Shown: in pieces, positions 35,728 to 45,050 of the stretch
Position numbering within the stretch: position 1 is the first letter of the stretch
Layout of the letters: the number at the start of each line of letters is the position of its first letter
NCBI RefSeq assembly: GCF_018860565.1
Contig: NZ_JAHKPS010000029.1
Span: 181,652 to 245,651 of the forward strand
Length of the DNA: 64,000 nt
Direction: 5' to 3'
From: Winogradskyella psychrotolerans
GTDB taxonomy: Bacteria; Bacteroidota; Bacteroidia; Flavobacteriales; Flavobacteriaceae
The notes under the pieces: model-generated
The model's database searches: none
What the model was told of the DNA's origin: nothing
Seen by the model: the letters and a program-made list of their open reading frames with translations, nothing else
Position numbers and translations under genes: made by a program

Positions 35728-38700
35728 TTGAATTCCTTTAAAACACTGAGCACTTTTGTTCTGCAAATGAGCTTACTCTTTGTATGCTATAGTGTGTATG
35801 CTCAAAATCCATCCCAAATTGATGTGCTTACTACAGATGATGGCTTGCCCTTTAGATCCATTACTTGTATGGCTCAGGATAAAAATCAAATGATGTGGTT
35901 TGGTACGGAAGTCGGCTTAATACGATATGATGGTAATAATTTTAAGGTCTATAATTCTGATAGAACTAATCCTTTTTATATTGAAAATGAGCAAATTGGA
36001 GATAATATAGAAATTGATGACACAGCTAATATATTATGGTTTTTTGCGAATTTAAAATTGTATAATTTAGATTTAACCACAGATAAAGTTACTGCATTTA
36101 ATGGTTCTCACGGTATCAAAGGAGACGTTGTAAATTTACTTAGAACTGAAGATGGTAGTATTTGGATAAAGACAGAAGACTATCTCACAGCAAACAAAGG
36201 TGAAGCCAAACATTATCTTCAAAAATTGATTAACGACAAATTTGAAGTTAAGGCCACAGTATCAAGAATTCAAAGTGGTAACAGTACGTTAACTAAAGAC
36301 AGAAAAGGACACATTATACTAAATTTAGATCAAGGTTCTTTTAAGTTTAATGCCAATGGTGAACTGTTAGACACCTACAAATTATCGACTTTTAATTGGC
36401 AAGGGAATATCTCTAATTTTACGCTTTCATATTTTGATAAAAATAATAAACAGTACTTTTTTTCTCAAAAAGAATTTGGGATTTTTACTTTAAGTGAGGA
36501 TGGTTTAAGTTCAAAACACATACTTAATAACGGTGTACTATTTTACCAAGGCATACAAGACGATGAAGATCAGATTTGGTTTTCTGGTGATACGGATCTA
36601 TTTCGCATGGACACAAATGGGGTTTTTAAGGATTATACACAACAGTTGAGGTCTACATTAGAATATTCAAAAATCAATATGCTTTTTATTGATGCTAACA
36701 AACTACTTTGGGTCGCAACAGACAATGGTTTATTTAAAATACGTATAGAAGATGGGCTGTTTACAAGCGTATTCGCATCTAAGAACCAGGGATGGGGAAA
36801 TACAATGCGTGGTATTTTTGAAGATGCCAATGGAACTATCTATGTTAAATCTGAAAGTCAAAACAAAATTCTATTCAAAACTATTGCGGGTAAAATTGAC
36901 ACACTACATCTAAATCTTGAAAAAAACGCTTTAGAGATTTCGCAATATGTGTCCATTTTTTATGCGCTGGATGAAAATAAAAAAAATGCATTCACTTTAG
37001 GTCTGGGCTTAATGAAAATTAATCTAGAAACTGGAGCAACTAAGATTTATGATGAGTTTAAATCTAGCATAGACTTAAGGAGTCAAAATCCAATAATAAA
37101 ACTCAGAAATGGAAAATTATTATTTGGACAGAGTTTGTCGCAACTTATATTATTTGATCCTGAAACTGAAGCGTATAGTATGCTATTTGAAAATAAGAAT
37201 ATAGAAAATGATTTTGCTGATTTTAGATTCTTTAAAGAAAGTAAAACAGATGATGTTATATGGATTGGTACACGCAGTGATGGCTTGCTAAAAGTTAATA
37301 TGAATGGAGGTGTTGAAACCCAGTTTTCTAAAGACACTAATCCGAGAATTTCACGAAATTATATTCTGGCTGTTGATGAAGATTTAGAAGGGAATATATG
37401 GATTGGCACCTATGGTGGTGGTCTAAATTACTTATCAGCAGATGGAAAAACGATAAAAACTTTTACTAAAAATAATGGTTTGCCAGATAATAATGTTGTT
37501 GGTTTTTTATTTGACGATAATCAAAATATGTGGATTAGTACTTACAATGGTTTATGCTATTTTAACCCAACCACAGAAGTGTTTCAGAATTTTTATGCTG
37601 AAGATGGACTCACACATTTTGAATTTAACTATTCGTCGTTCTATAAAGATAGTAATGGGAATTTTTACTTTGGCGGCATGAACGGATTGAATAAGTTTAA
37701 ACCAAACGAAGTTCTAAAGCAATCTGAGACACCAAATATGCGATTTACAGAGTTTTCAGGTTATAATAGCAAAACTAAAACTGATTTTAAAACTGATTTT
37801 AATCAAACTAAATTATCAACTTTAGAAATTTCACCTTACGATCAATATTTTGAGGTCAACTGGACAATGCCAAGCTATTTTCAAAATAATAAAAATACAT
37901 ATAGCACAAAATTAGAAGGTTTTGAAAATCGTTGGTTTTATCATGGAAATAGTTCTTCAATCCGATATAACAAATTGCCGGCAGGAGATTACGTATTAAA
38001 CGTAAAAGGTAAAGATTCAAGAGGAAATGAAAGTCCTTCAATTTTGTCCATACCGATTACAGTTAAACAAATATTTTATAAAAAATGGTGGTTTATAGCA
38101 TTGGCGATATTAGCAGTTATAGCTATCATGTATTCCATTTTTAGGTATCGATTTAAACAGGCTATGGCCATGGAACGCCTTCGGACTAAAATATCTAGTG
38201 ATTTACACGACGATGTTGGGTCACTGTTGTCTGGTTTAGCCATGCAAACCGAACTTATGGAAATTAATGCCAGTGAAGCCGATAAATTGAAACTTCAAAA
38301 GATTGCAGGAATTAGCAGAAATGCGATTTCACAGATGCGAGATCTGGTATGGAGTATTGATAGTAGGCGTGAAACGGTTAACGATTTAATTGAACGTATG
38401 CATGAGTTGGCGGAAGAATTATTGTTGCCAAAAGACATCACATTTCAAATTGTTAGCTCAAGTATTAGAAATCCTAATAGACGTTTAATAGCACAGACTA
38501 AGCAGGATTTATTTTTAATATATAAAGAAGCCATCACCAATATTTTAAGACATTCTGATGCGACACATGTAAAAATAGCTTTAACTAATACGTTCAAGGG
38601 GTGTGAGTTTACCATTAAAGACAATGGCAGTAAAAAGGAGAGTTACAAGTCAACCGGTTTAGGCTTATCTAATATGGTAATGCGAGCAGAAAAGTTAAAA

Positions 38701-38766
38701 GGAGATATAGTATTTAAAAGAGAAAATGGATTTTGCGTTGAATTACATTTACCTTTTAATATGTGA
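35728..38766 (+). CDS. Propeller-type sensor histidine kinase (HisKA_3)
   Basis: 1012-residue membrane sensor kinase. I accept the TTG start because it gives a proper signal peptide (MNSFKTLSTFVLQMSLLFVC, then YAQ); the first in-frame ATG, 13 codons later, does not. Two-component-regulator propeller repeats fill about residues 30-650 (MWFGTEVGLIRYDG, NIWIGTYGGGLNYL), then a Y_Y_Y domain, one membrane helix (WWFIALAILAVIAIMYSIF) and a NarX/DesK-type kinase core with His827 in SSDLHDDVGS and the ATPase motifs KEAITNILRHS and STGLGLSNM. It probably signals to the LuxR-type regulator at 39031. No receiver domain is fused. Confidence 0.9.
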   Translation: MNSFKTLSTFVLQMSLLFVCYSVYAQNPSQIDVLTTDDGLPFRSITCMAQDKNQMMWFGTEVGLIRYDGNNFKVYNSDRTNPFYIENEQIGDNIEIDDTANILWFFANLKLYNLDLTTDKVTAFNGSHGIKGDVVNLLRTEDGSIWIKTEDYLTANKGEAKHYLQKLINDKFEVKATVSRIQSGNSTLTKDRKGHIILNLDQGSFKFNANGELLDTYKLSTFNWQGNISNFTLSYFDKNNKQYFFSQKEFGIFTLSEDGLSSKHILNNGVLFYQGIQDDEDQIWFSGDTDLFRMDTNGVFKDYTQQLRSTLEYSKINMLFIDANKLLWVATDNGLFKIRIEDGLFTSVFASKNQGWGNTMRGIFEDANGTIYVKSESQNKILFKTIAGKIDTLHLNLEKNALEISQYVSIFYALDENKKNAFTLGLGLMKINLETGATKIYDEFKSSIDLRSQNPIIKLRNGKLLFGQSLSQLILFDPETEAYSMLFENKNIENDFADFRFFKESKTDDVIWIGTRSDGLLKVNMNGGVETQFSKDTNPRISRNYILAVDEDLEGNIWIGTYGGGLNYLSADGKTIKTFTKNNGLPDNNVVGFLFDDNQNMWISTYNGLCYFNPTTEVFQNFYAEDGLTHFEFNYSSFYKDSNGNFYFGGMNGLNKFKPNEVLKQSETPNMRFTEFSGYNSKTKTDFKTDFNQTKLSTLEISPYDQYFEVNWTMPSYFQNNKNTYSTKLEGFENRWFYHGNSSSIRYNKLPAGDYVLNVKGKDSRGNESPSILSIPITVKQIFYKKWWFIALAILAVIAIMYSIFRYRFKQAMAMERLRTKISSDLHDDVGSLLSGLAMQTELMEINASEADKLKLQKIAGISRNAISQMRDLVWSIDSRRETVNDLIERMHELAEELLLPKDITFQIVSSSIRNPNRRLIAQTKQDLFLIYKEAITNILRHSDATHVKIALTNTFKGCEFTIKDNGSKKESYKSTGLGLSNMVMRAEKLKGDIVFKRENGFCVELHLPFNM

Positions 38767-38828
38767 TTTTTTTACATTATTATAACTGCAGAATTGAAAT
38801 CATAGTATAATTTTTATTTAAGTAGATT

Positions 38829-38844
38829 GTCCCCTTGAGGGGAC
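38829..38844. repeat. GTCCCC palindrome in the kinase-regulator gap
   Basis: GTCCCC-TTGA-GGGGAC is a perfect 6-bp stem with a four-base loop, followed by TTTAGGGG and then a T run (38855-38860). It is far more GC-rich than its surroundings and may be a dispersed repeat or a terminator for the kinase gene. Confidence 0.45.
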
Positions 38845-38913
38845 TTTAGGGGTGTTTTTTAAAATATATCAAAAGGGAAACTATATAGAATATCTAATAA
38901 TCTGTAAAAGTAA

Positions 38914-38933
38914 AATCACATGATAATGTGATT
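38914..38933. promoter_or_regulatory. Palindromic operator candidate upstream of the LuxR-type regulator
   Basis: AATCACAT-GATA-ATGTGATT has 8-bp perfect arms. It ends about 20 bases before a near-consensus -7 box (TAACTTTA, 38954-38961), the same arrangement as at 35656-35671. A further half-site TCACAT occurs at 38976-38981, and TATCAC/GTGATA arms at 38974-38979 and 38999-39004. Confidence 0.6.
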
Positions 38934-39030
38934 GTAGAGTATTTCTAAAATCATAACTTTACTAATGAAGAATTATCACATGTATAGCTTTTAAAATAGT
39001 GATAACATATAAGACTTTCGCCAATAAAAA

Positions 39031-39663
39031 ATGAGTACAATTAATTTGGGAATTATAGAAGATGATGCGTTAATTCAGGAAAGCCTGAACGACTTTTTTG
39101 ATACCCAATTTGAGATTGATTGTGTGCAAATATCGTCTTCGGTTGAAGATTTTTTAAAGGCTATTAAATCACTTGAAACTTTGCCAGAGATAATTCTTTT
39201 GGATATTAACCTATTAGGTATGTCTGGTATTAAGGGGATTCCATTACTATTAAACGAACTTCCAAAAGTTGACATTATTATGCTGACGACTTTTGAAGAT
39301 AATGATAGTATTTATAAAGCATTATGTGCAGGAGCCTGTTCGTATTTATCAAAGAAAACACCACTTAAAAAAATAAAGGAAGCAATAGAAGTAGTGAGTA
39401 AAGGTGGTTCTTATATGTCGCCGTCCATTGCGAGAAAAATAGTGAATACCTTCGCGCCAAAACAACATCAAAGCAATTTGTTAACGCCAAGACAAAAAGA
39501 CATTGTGGCTGGTATTGTAGATGGAAAAAGCTACAAAATGATTGCCAATGATTTATTTGTTTCCATCGATACGGTTCGTACACACATTAAGAACATCTAC
39601 AAAACGTTAGAAATTAATAGTAAAGCCGAATTGATTCGAAAATCTTACGATAACGAACTATAA
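39031..39663 (+). CDS. LuxR/NarL-family response regulator
   Basis: 210-residue DNA-binding response regulator. The receiver domain has the acidic pair in IIEDDAL and the phosphoacceptor Asp58 in LLDINLLGMSG, with the conserved Thr and Lys in LTTFED and SYLSKKTPLKK. The C-terminal LuxR-type HTH is clear: LLTPRQKDIVAGIVDGKSYK and SIDTVRTHIKNIYKTL. It lies 264 bases after the HisKA_3 kinase gene on the same strand, the normal partner class. The matching palindromes before both genes suggest that it controls both. Confidence 0.92.
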   Translation: MSTINLGIIEDDALIQESLNDFFDTQFEIDCVQISSSVEDFLKAIKSLETLPEIILLDINLLGMSGIKGIPLLLNELPKVDIIMLTTFEDNDSIYKALCAGACSYLSKKTPLKKIKEAIEVVSKGGSYMSPSIARKIVNTFAPKQHQSNLLTPRQKDIVAGIVDGKSYKMIANDLFVSIDTVRTHIKNIYKTLEINSKAELIRKSYDNEL

Positions 39664-39711
39664 TTCAGTCTTCAACATACGAAAATTAAAAACTTTAGCG
39701 TTAGTTTAAAT

Positions 39712-40578
39712 ATGAAAAAAGTTCTACTCGCTATTTTAATCTTAACATCACTTGCCGTTTTAGCGTTTCAGTTTAGACCAGTAAAAAAAGTGGTTAGTAT
39801 CGTTAAATCAAGTATTGAAACACCAAGTCTTATTAATAAAGATAGTTTAACGATTGCATCTAGAGTTAATATTCCTGAAGGTTATATACGGGTCAATTAT
39901 ACCAAAGGAAGTTTTGAAGCGTATCTCAGGAATTACAAATTAAAAGCCTTTGGAAGTAAAATCATTAATTACGATGACACCAACTATTTCTGGCAAGGCG
40001 GCCATATTGGTGTTTTAGAGGTTCCTGTACCTAAAAATGGACTACAACAATGTGCAGATGCACTTATTAGAATACGAAGTGAATACCTATGGGACAACAA
40101 TAGAAAAAACGAAATAGGTTTTAATTTTACATCTGGGCATTATTGTTCTTGGACCAAATATGCTGAAGGGTATAGACCAAAAATTAACGGGAATAAAGTC
40201 ACGTTTTATAAAACGGCAAGGGCCAATACTTCAAAAGACAACTTCTATAAATATTTGAATTTAATTTATATGTACTCTGGGACATTATCGTTGTACAATG
40301 AGTTAGAAACCGTTAAAGCGAAAGATTTAAAAATTGGTGATATGCTTATTAAAGGAGGTTCACCTGGCCATATCGTTATGATTGCAGACGAAGTTATAAA
40401 TGAGAATGGTGAAAAGTTATTTTTATTGTTTCAAGGTAATACTCCAGCCCAAAGTGTACATTTGGTTAAAAATCTACAAGCGCCTTCGATTTCTCCGTGG
40501 TACAAGTTGGAAGACGACGTGATGATTCAGGTGTCAAATTATACATTTGTGAGCTCAAAATATGTGCGTTTTAAATAA
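39712..40578 (+). CDS. DUF4846-family protein
   Basis: 288-residue protein with an N-terminal signal anchor (MKKVLLAILILTSLAVLAF). The rest matches the DUF4846 pattern: SFEAYLRNYKLKAFGS, the segment FNFTSGHYCSWTKYAEGYRP, and later LKIGDMLIKGGSPGHIVMIAD. A cysteine in GHYCSW and a histidine in SPGHIVMI recall the Cys/His arrangement of NlpC/P60-like hydrolases, but this is only a resemblance. It is exported or periplasmic. The next gene starts 20 bases later. Confidence 0.75.
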   Translation: MKKVLLAILILTSLAVLAFQFRPVKKVVSIVKSSIETPSLINKDSLTIASRVNIPEGYIRVNYTKGSFEAYLRNYKLKAFGSKIINYDDTNYFWQGGHIGVLEVPVPKNGLQQCADALIRIRSEYLWDNNRKNEIGFNFTSGHYCSWTKYAEGYRPKINGNKVTFYKTARANTSKDNFYKYLNLIYMYSGTLSLYNELETVKAKDLKIGDMLIKGGSPGHIVMIADEVINENGEKLFLLFQGNTPAQSVHLVKNLQAPSISPWYKLEDDVMIQVSNYTFVSSKYVRFK

Positions 40579-40586
40579 CAAGTTTG

Positions 40587-40594
40587 TATTTTTG
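40587..40594 (+). promoter_or_regulatory. Putative -7 box just before the gene at 40599
   Basis: TATTTTTG matches TAnnTTTG perfectly and ends four bases before the ATG at 40599. If used, the transcript would be leaderless or nearly so. Confidence 0.4.
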
Positions 40595-40598
40595 TATC

Positions 40599-40976
40599 AT
40601 GAGTAAACCATTAACACCGCAAGAAATTCATAATCTCGCCATGAACCATGTTGGTAAAGACCTGGAGGCGCGTGGTTTTGAGTTTGTAGCTATTAATTCT
40701 AAGTTAAAACGTCATCCACAATTTGTGTGTATTGATAAGAATAGTCAATATTACTTTGTGGTAGTCCGTGCCGTGATTTTACCAGATAACCCTAATAATT
40801 ATGATGTAGTTTGGATGGAAACCTTCAAGAAACATGCTTTTGAAAAGGATGCTAAAGTGTTATATGCAGGTGTAGGGTTAGGAAATCCTGACGGTGAAGA
40901 TTTACCCATTTATCTTAACGAAGAGTATCTCATAGAATACAACGGCATTCAAGTTATAGAAATGAATTTAAATTGA
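40599..40976 (+). CDS. Small Nqr-associated protein of unknown function
   Basis: 125-residue soluble protein starting MSKPLTPQEIHNLAMNHVGK. I reject the TTG five codons upstream, which lies in the promoter box. A conserved core is PQFVCIDKNSQYYFVVVRAV with DVVWMETFKKHA. I recall relatives being labelled NADH-quinone reductase subunit F beside apbE in flavobacteria, but no ferredoxin or nucleotide motif is present. The apbE gene follows 58 bases later, with a REP-like hairpin between. A role in Nqr maturation is a guess from context. Confidence 0.65.
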   Translation: MSKPLTPQEIHNLAMNHVGKDLEARGFEFVAINSKLKRHPQFVCIDKNSQYYFVVVRAVILPDNPNNYDVVWMETFKKHAFEKDAKVLYAGVGLGNPDGEDLPIYLNEEYLIEYNGIQVIEMNLN

Positions 40977-40979
40977 CCA

Positions 40980-40999
40980 ATTCCTGCGAAAGCAGGAAT
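40980..40999. repeat. REP-like palindrome, copy A
   Basis: ATTCCTGCGAAAGCAGGAAT forms an 8-bp stem with a GAAA loop. Three more copies with changed loops occur at 63054-63073, 63723-63742 and 63770-63789. Confidence 0.8.
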
Positions 41000-41034
41000 C
41001 TCATTAATAAAACACCAAGATTTTAGTTTTTAAT

Positions 41035-42015
41035 ATGAATAAAATTTTACTTTCCTTTAGCCTTGTATTACTTTTTTTTTCCTGTCAACACGAACCAAAA
41101 AACATCAAATTATCAGGTCCGGTTTATGGAACGTCGTATAGTGTTCAATACCATTCGGAACATGATGTGAACTACCAAAAACAGTTCGATAGCCTTTTTG
41201 ACGTGGTGAACCAATCCATGTCAACCTATATTCCAGATTCTAAAATATCTAGATTAAACAAAGGTGAAGCTATCGTGGTAGATGAACATTTTAAACGCGT
41301 TTTTCAGAAGGCAAAAGAAATTTATAGAGCTACAGAAGGAGCATTTGACCCTACCATAGGATCGGTTGTGAATGCATGGGACTTTGGGCCAGGAGGTAAG
41401 ATAGTGAATATTGATAGCACAACCATAGATAGTTTAATGCGCTCTGTTGGTTATAACCGTATGGGATTGAGAGCGTATAAGGTGGTTAAAAGCTCAAAGT
41501 CGTTTTTAGACTTTAATGCCATTGCAAAAGGGTATGGTGTAGATGTTATTGGTGAATTTTTAGAAAGCAGAAATATTAAAGATTATTTAGTTGAAATAGG
41601 AGGTGAAATAAGAGCAAGAGGCATTAATCTTGAAAAACAATCAACTTGGAAAGTGGGTATTGATGATCCTAATTTTGAAGGTGAACAGTCCTATTCTAAA
41701 GTAATTCCTTTGCAAGATGAAGCGATGGCTACGTCGGGAACATACCGCAAATTTAAAGTTGATGAAAACGGAAATCGCTATGCTCATATCATCGATACCA
41801 AAACAGGCTATCCTTCAAAAACAAATATCCTTAGTGTATCTGTAATTGCTGAGGATTGCATGACCGCAGATGCGTATGCGACGGCCTTTCAGGCTATGGG
41901 AATCGAAAAAGTAACTGAGTTTTTATACAGACATTCAGAGTTAAAAGCGTTTATTATTTTTGAGAATGATAAGAATGAGTTTGAAACTTTGACGTTAAAT
42001 AACTTTCCTGACTAG
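41035..42015 (+). CDS. apbE: FAD:protein FMN transferase (ApbE), lipoprotein
   Basis: 326-residue exported flavin transferase. The signal peptide ends in a lipobox (LVLLFFSCQ). The ApbE fold shows GPVYGTSYSVQYH, the segment AIAKGYGVDVIGEFLESRNI, LVEIGGEIRARG, and MATSGTYRKF with YAHIIDTKTGYP and the metal-site aspartate in CMTADAYATAFQAMG. It moves FMN from FAD onto threonines of NqrB and NqrC (22617-28715). It lies between the two sensor-kinase modules and shares a short unit with the small gene at 40599. Confidence 0.93.
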   Translation: MNKILLSFSLVLLFFSCQHEPKNIKLSGPVYGTSYSVQYHSEHDVNYQKQFDSLFDVVNQSMSTYIPDSKISRLNKGEAIVVDEHFKRVFQKAKEIYRATEGAFDPTIGSVVNAWDFGPGGKIVNIDSTTIDSLMRSVGYNRMGLRAYKVVKSSKSFLDFNAIAKGYGVDVIGEFLESRNIKDYLVEIGGEIRARGINLEKQSTWKVGIDDPNFEGEQSYSKVIPLQDEAMATSGTYRKFKVDENGNRYAHIIDTKTGYPSKTNILSVSVIAEDCMTADAYATAFQAMGIEKVTEFLYRHSELKAFIIFENDKNEFETLTLNNFPD

Positions 42016-42081
42016 AAAAATCGACATTCAGCAGTTAAAAACCCACTTTTAAAAGCTAATAGGCTTTCAGTTTGTAATTTG

Positions 42082-42099
42082 TTGTAGTTTTAGCTACAA
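42082..42099. promoter_or_regulatory. Inverted repeat before the LytS-like kinase gene
   Basis: TTGTAG-TTTTAG-CTACAA has perfect 6-bp arms and lies five bases before the ATG at 42104. It could be an operator or a hairpin at the start codon; it differs from the TCACAT/ATGTGA sites. Confidence 0.35.
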
Positions 42100-42103
42100 T
42101 ATT

Positions 42104-45040
42104 ATGATGCTGAAGAAAATTCTCTTTTTTATATTATTTCAATTGTGCTTATGTTATTCGCAAGCACAAGAGCCTGTATCTGTACACCTCACTGAAAAAG
42201 ATGGATTGCCCGACAAAGAATTCTATAATATTATTGAAGATCGTAAAGGATTTATTTGGTTAGCTGCAGATAAAGGGCTTTTTAGATATGATGGAAAAGT
42301 ATTTAAAAACTACAGCAATCGAGAAAAACGAGGCTTATCTGTTTTTGAACCTGTAGAAGATCAATTAGGGCGTATTTGGTGTAGTAATATTTCCGGACAA
42401 TTCTTTTATGTAGAGGATGATCAACTTATGACGTTTATAGATCTCGGAAAAGAACTTAATGGAGAGCTTTCAGATTTTGTAGTCACAACAGAGCACCTTA
42501 TTGTTTTTACCAAATACAGGATTTATTATGTCGACTTATTAAGTAAGAAAGTCACCACACCATATGAGACTACCCTTGCTTTTGGCGCACCTTTTGAGTA
42601 TAATAATGACATTTTTTTTGGGTCGTTCGTTAACCTATGTAAACTAAGCAAAGGTTATAAAAAAGAAAACCTTTTTGAGTTCGAATTACCAAAACCTAAA
42701 AAGAACGGCGAATATAATGTCAATCAAAAATCAAAGCTCTTTAAGTTAGGATCTATGTTATTCTTTATAAGGGAACACAACGAAAAAAATCGTTTTTTTA
42801 AGCTCGATTTAGATAAGACTCAATATGCTGAAATCCATGATTTCGAGCTGCTTGCCAATCAGCGACATCTCTCGTATTTTGAAAATAATGGACAGTTATG
42901 GGTTGCTACACAAAATGGTGTTTTAGTGTATTCGTATGAAAATGAGGTATTCAAATTAGAAAAGCAGTTTTTACAGCGGTATCATGTTACCAAAATTATA
43001 AAAGATAAAGATGATAATTTTTGGTTTACAACACTTAATAATGGTGTGTTTGTAATACCTAATATTCATATAGAGCAATTAAATATATCGGAAGGAAATA
43101 GAAATATAAGTAATTTAGAAAAGATAGATAATAACACTTTGTTTTTTGGCACTAATAGAGGAGATGTTGGTTTTTATGATGTCATAAATCATACAGAAGA
43201 TATTATAGATTTGCCATCAACAGCGCGAGTTTCAGCCATAAAACACCATGCAAAAGAACAGTTAACTTTTATAAGTAAAGATGATGATGGCTTTTTATTA
43301 GATAATAAAACAAAACAAGTTAATGTTTTTAATAATTTTCATGGAGCAAAGAGTTTGTCTATTATAAATAATGAAAACCTATTGTTTGCAAACTATGCCG
43401 ATGTGCGCTTATTAGATAGTAATAATTTCAATAAAAAAGGTCAGGATATTTCTTCAAATAAAAGGACATTTACCTCATTTTATGATTCAGAATACAAAAG
43501 CACTTATATTGGTTTTATAGACGATTTAGTAATTTACGACTGTGATTGGAAGCCTAAACATATCAGGAATAATGACCAATCTATTTTTGCAATTTCACTT
43601 ACCAAAACTAAAAATGGAATGGTTTGGGTCGCCACATTTAAAGATGGGATTTATGGTATAGCGCATGATAAAGTGGTGTCTCATTTTACAACCGAAAATG
43701 GTTTAGTCTCTAACCGTATTGAAAACATCAAGGCAGATGGCAATACATTATGGATAGCTACAGATAAAGGGATTCAATTGTTAGAGGTAGAAACCAAAAA
43801 AATAAAAACCTTAACGAAGAGAGATGGTATCGTGTCGTATGATATTTCTGGTATAGAAATTTTAGATAATACGGTTGTTTTTTCTTCTAATTTAGGGTTG
43901 TTTAGAATTGACAAAGAGGAAGTATTTAAAACACCAATACAGCATAACGTTTATTTTAGTCAAATAGAAATTAATGAAGAAGCCACAGAAGTAAGACCTA
44001 ATTATGACCTTGATTACGATCAAAATACAATTAACATTGAATTTAATGTGAATGGGTTCCAATTTAATCAGAAGGGAACATATAGCTATCGCTTATTAGG
44101 ATTAAATACCGATTGGGTGTCAACAGAAACAGGAATTAATTCCGTTAAATACAATAGCTTACCTGCCGGAAACTACACCTTTCAAGTAAAACCTGTACTT
44201 GATTTTGAAAGTAGCGATACCACAATAAAAGAACTTAAATTTTCTATTGAAAGACCATTTTGGAAAACATGGTGGTTTTTTTCAGGCTTGTCATTTTTAG
44301 TATTAGGATCGACGGTTTTATACTACCGAAGAAAAATAAAACAAAAGGAACAACAACGGCAATTAGAAATAAAGCAACTGTCCTTAGACAATGAATTGAT
44401 TAATTTGAAATTAGAAAATTTACGGTCTCAAATGAATCCGCATTTCATATTTAATGCGCTTAATTCCATTCAAGAATATATTGTGTTGAATCAAAAAATA
44501 TTAGCAAGTATATACTTGGGTAAATTTGCAGATCTAATTAGAACATACCTAAACCACAGCACCAAAGGATGTATTACGCTTCAAGAAGAAATTGATTGCC
44601 TTGACATGTATTTAGAATTAGAGAAATTACGTTTCGAAGATAAATTAGAGTATGCTATTAATAGTTCTGGGAGTTTAACTACTGGAGAAATTTATATTCC
44701 AACAATGCTCATTCAGCCTTACGTAGAAAATGCACTAAAGCATGGTTTATTACATCGCAAGACAGACCGTGTTTTGAAAATTGATTTTTTTATTAATGAC
44801 AAAACAAAAACAGTCAAATGCGTCATTGTAGATAATGGTGTTGGTAGAGATAAGGCAGAAGCGTTTAAAGCCCGAAAAAACAAAAAGCATAAATCCTTCG
44901 CTACAAAAGCCACTCAAGACCGATTGGCATTATTAAATTATGGTAAACAAAAGCAAGTCGGAGTCACTGTAATAGATTTGTTTGAAGGTGACCAACCATC
45001 AGGAACACAAGTAGAAATTAATATTCCTTTTACAACCTAA
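42104..45040 (+). CDS. Propeller-type sensor histidine kinase (LytS-like)
   Basis: 978-residue membrane sensor kinase. A signal peptide (MMLKKILFFILFQLCLCYSQ, then AQ) precedes propeller repeats (about residues 25-620; FIWLAADKGLFRYDG, TLWIATDKGIQLLE), a Y_Y_Y domain (YSYRLLGLNTDW, LPAGNYTFQVK) and one membrane helix (WWFFSGLSFLVLGSTVLYY). The kinase core is the LytS type: SQMNPHFIFNALNSIQEYI with phosphorylation His780, then an ATPase domain (IQPYVENALKHGL, VDNGVGRD). The LytTR regulator starts 10 bases after its stop, so they form one pair. The signal sensed is unknown. Confidence 0.92.
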   Translation: MMLKKILFFILFQLCLCYSQAQEPVSVHLTEKDGLPDKEFYNIIEDRKGFIWLAADKGLFRYDGKVFKNYSNREKRGLSVFEPVEDQLGRIWCSNISGQFFYVEDDQLMTFIDLGKELNGELSDFVVTTEHLIVFTKYRIYYVDLLSKKVTTPYETTLAFGAPFEYNNDIFFGSFVNLCKLSKGYKKENLFEFELPKPKKNGEYNVNQKSKLFKLGSMLFFIREHNEKNRFFKLDLDKTQYAEIHDFELLANQRHLSYFENNGQLWVATQNGVLVYSYENEVFKLEKQFLQRYHVTKIIKDKDDNFWFTTLNNGVFVIPNIHIEQLNISEGNRNISNLEKIDNNTLFFGTNRGDVGFYDVINHTEDIIDLPSTARVSAIKHHAKEQLTFISKDDDGFLLDNKTKQVNVFNNFHGAKSLSIINNENLLFANYADVRLLDSNNFNKKGQDISSNKRTFTSFYDSEYKSTYIGFIDDLVIYDCDWKPKHIRNNDQSIFAISLTKTKNGMVWVATFKDGIYGIAHDKVVSHFTTENGLVSNRIENIKADGNTLWIATDKGIQLLEVETKKIKTLTKRDGIVSYDISGIEILDNTVVFSSNLGLFRIDKEEVFKTPIQHNVYFSQIEINEEATEVRPNYDLDYDQNTINIEFNVNGFQFNQKGTYSYRLLGLNTDWVSTETGINSVKYNSLPAGNYTFQVKPVLDFESSDTTIKELKFSIERPFWKTWWFFSGLSFLVLGSTVLYYRRKIKQKEQQRQLEIKQLSLDNELINLKLENLRSQMNPHFIFNALNSIQEYIVLNQKILASIYLGKFADLIRTYLNHSTKGCITLQEEIDCLDMYLELEKLRFEDKLEYAINSSGSLTTGEIYIPTMLIQPYVENALKHGLLHRKTDRVLKIDFFINDKTKTVKCVIVDNGVGRDKAEAFKARKNKKHKSFATKATQDRLALLNYGKQKQVGVTVIDLFEGDQPSGTQVEINIPFTT

Positions 45041-45050
45041 ACCTAGAATT

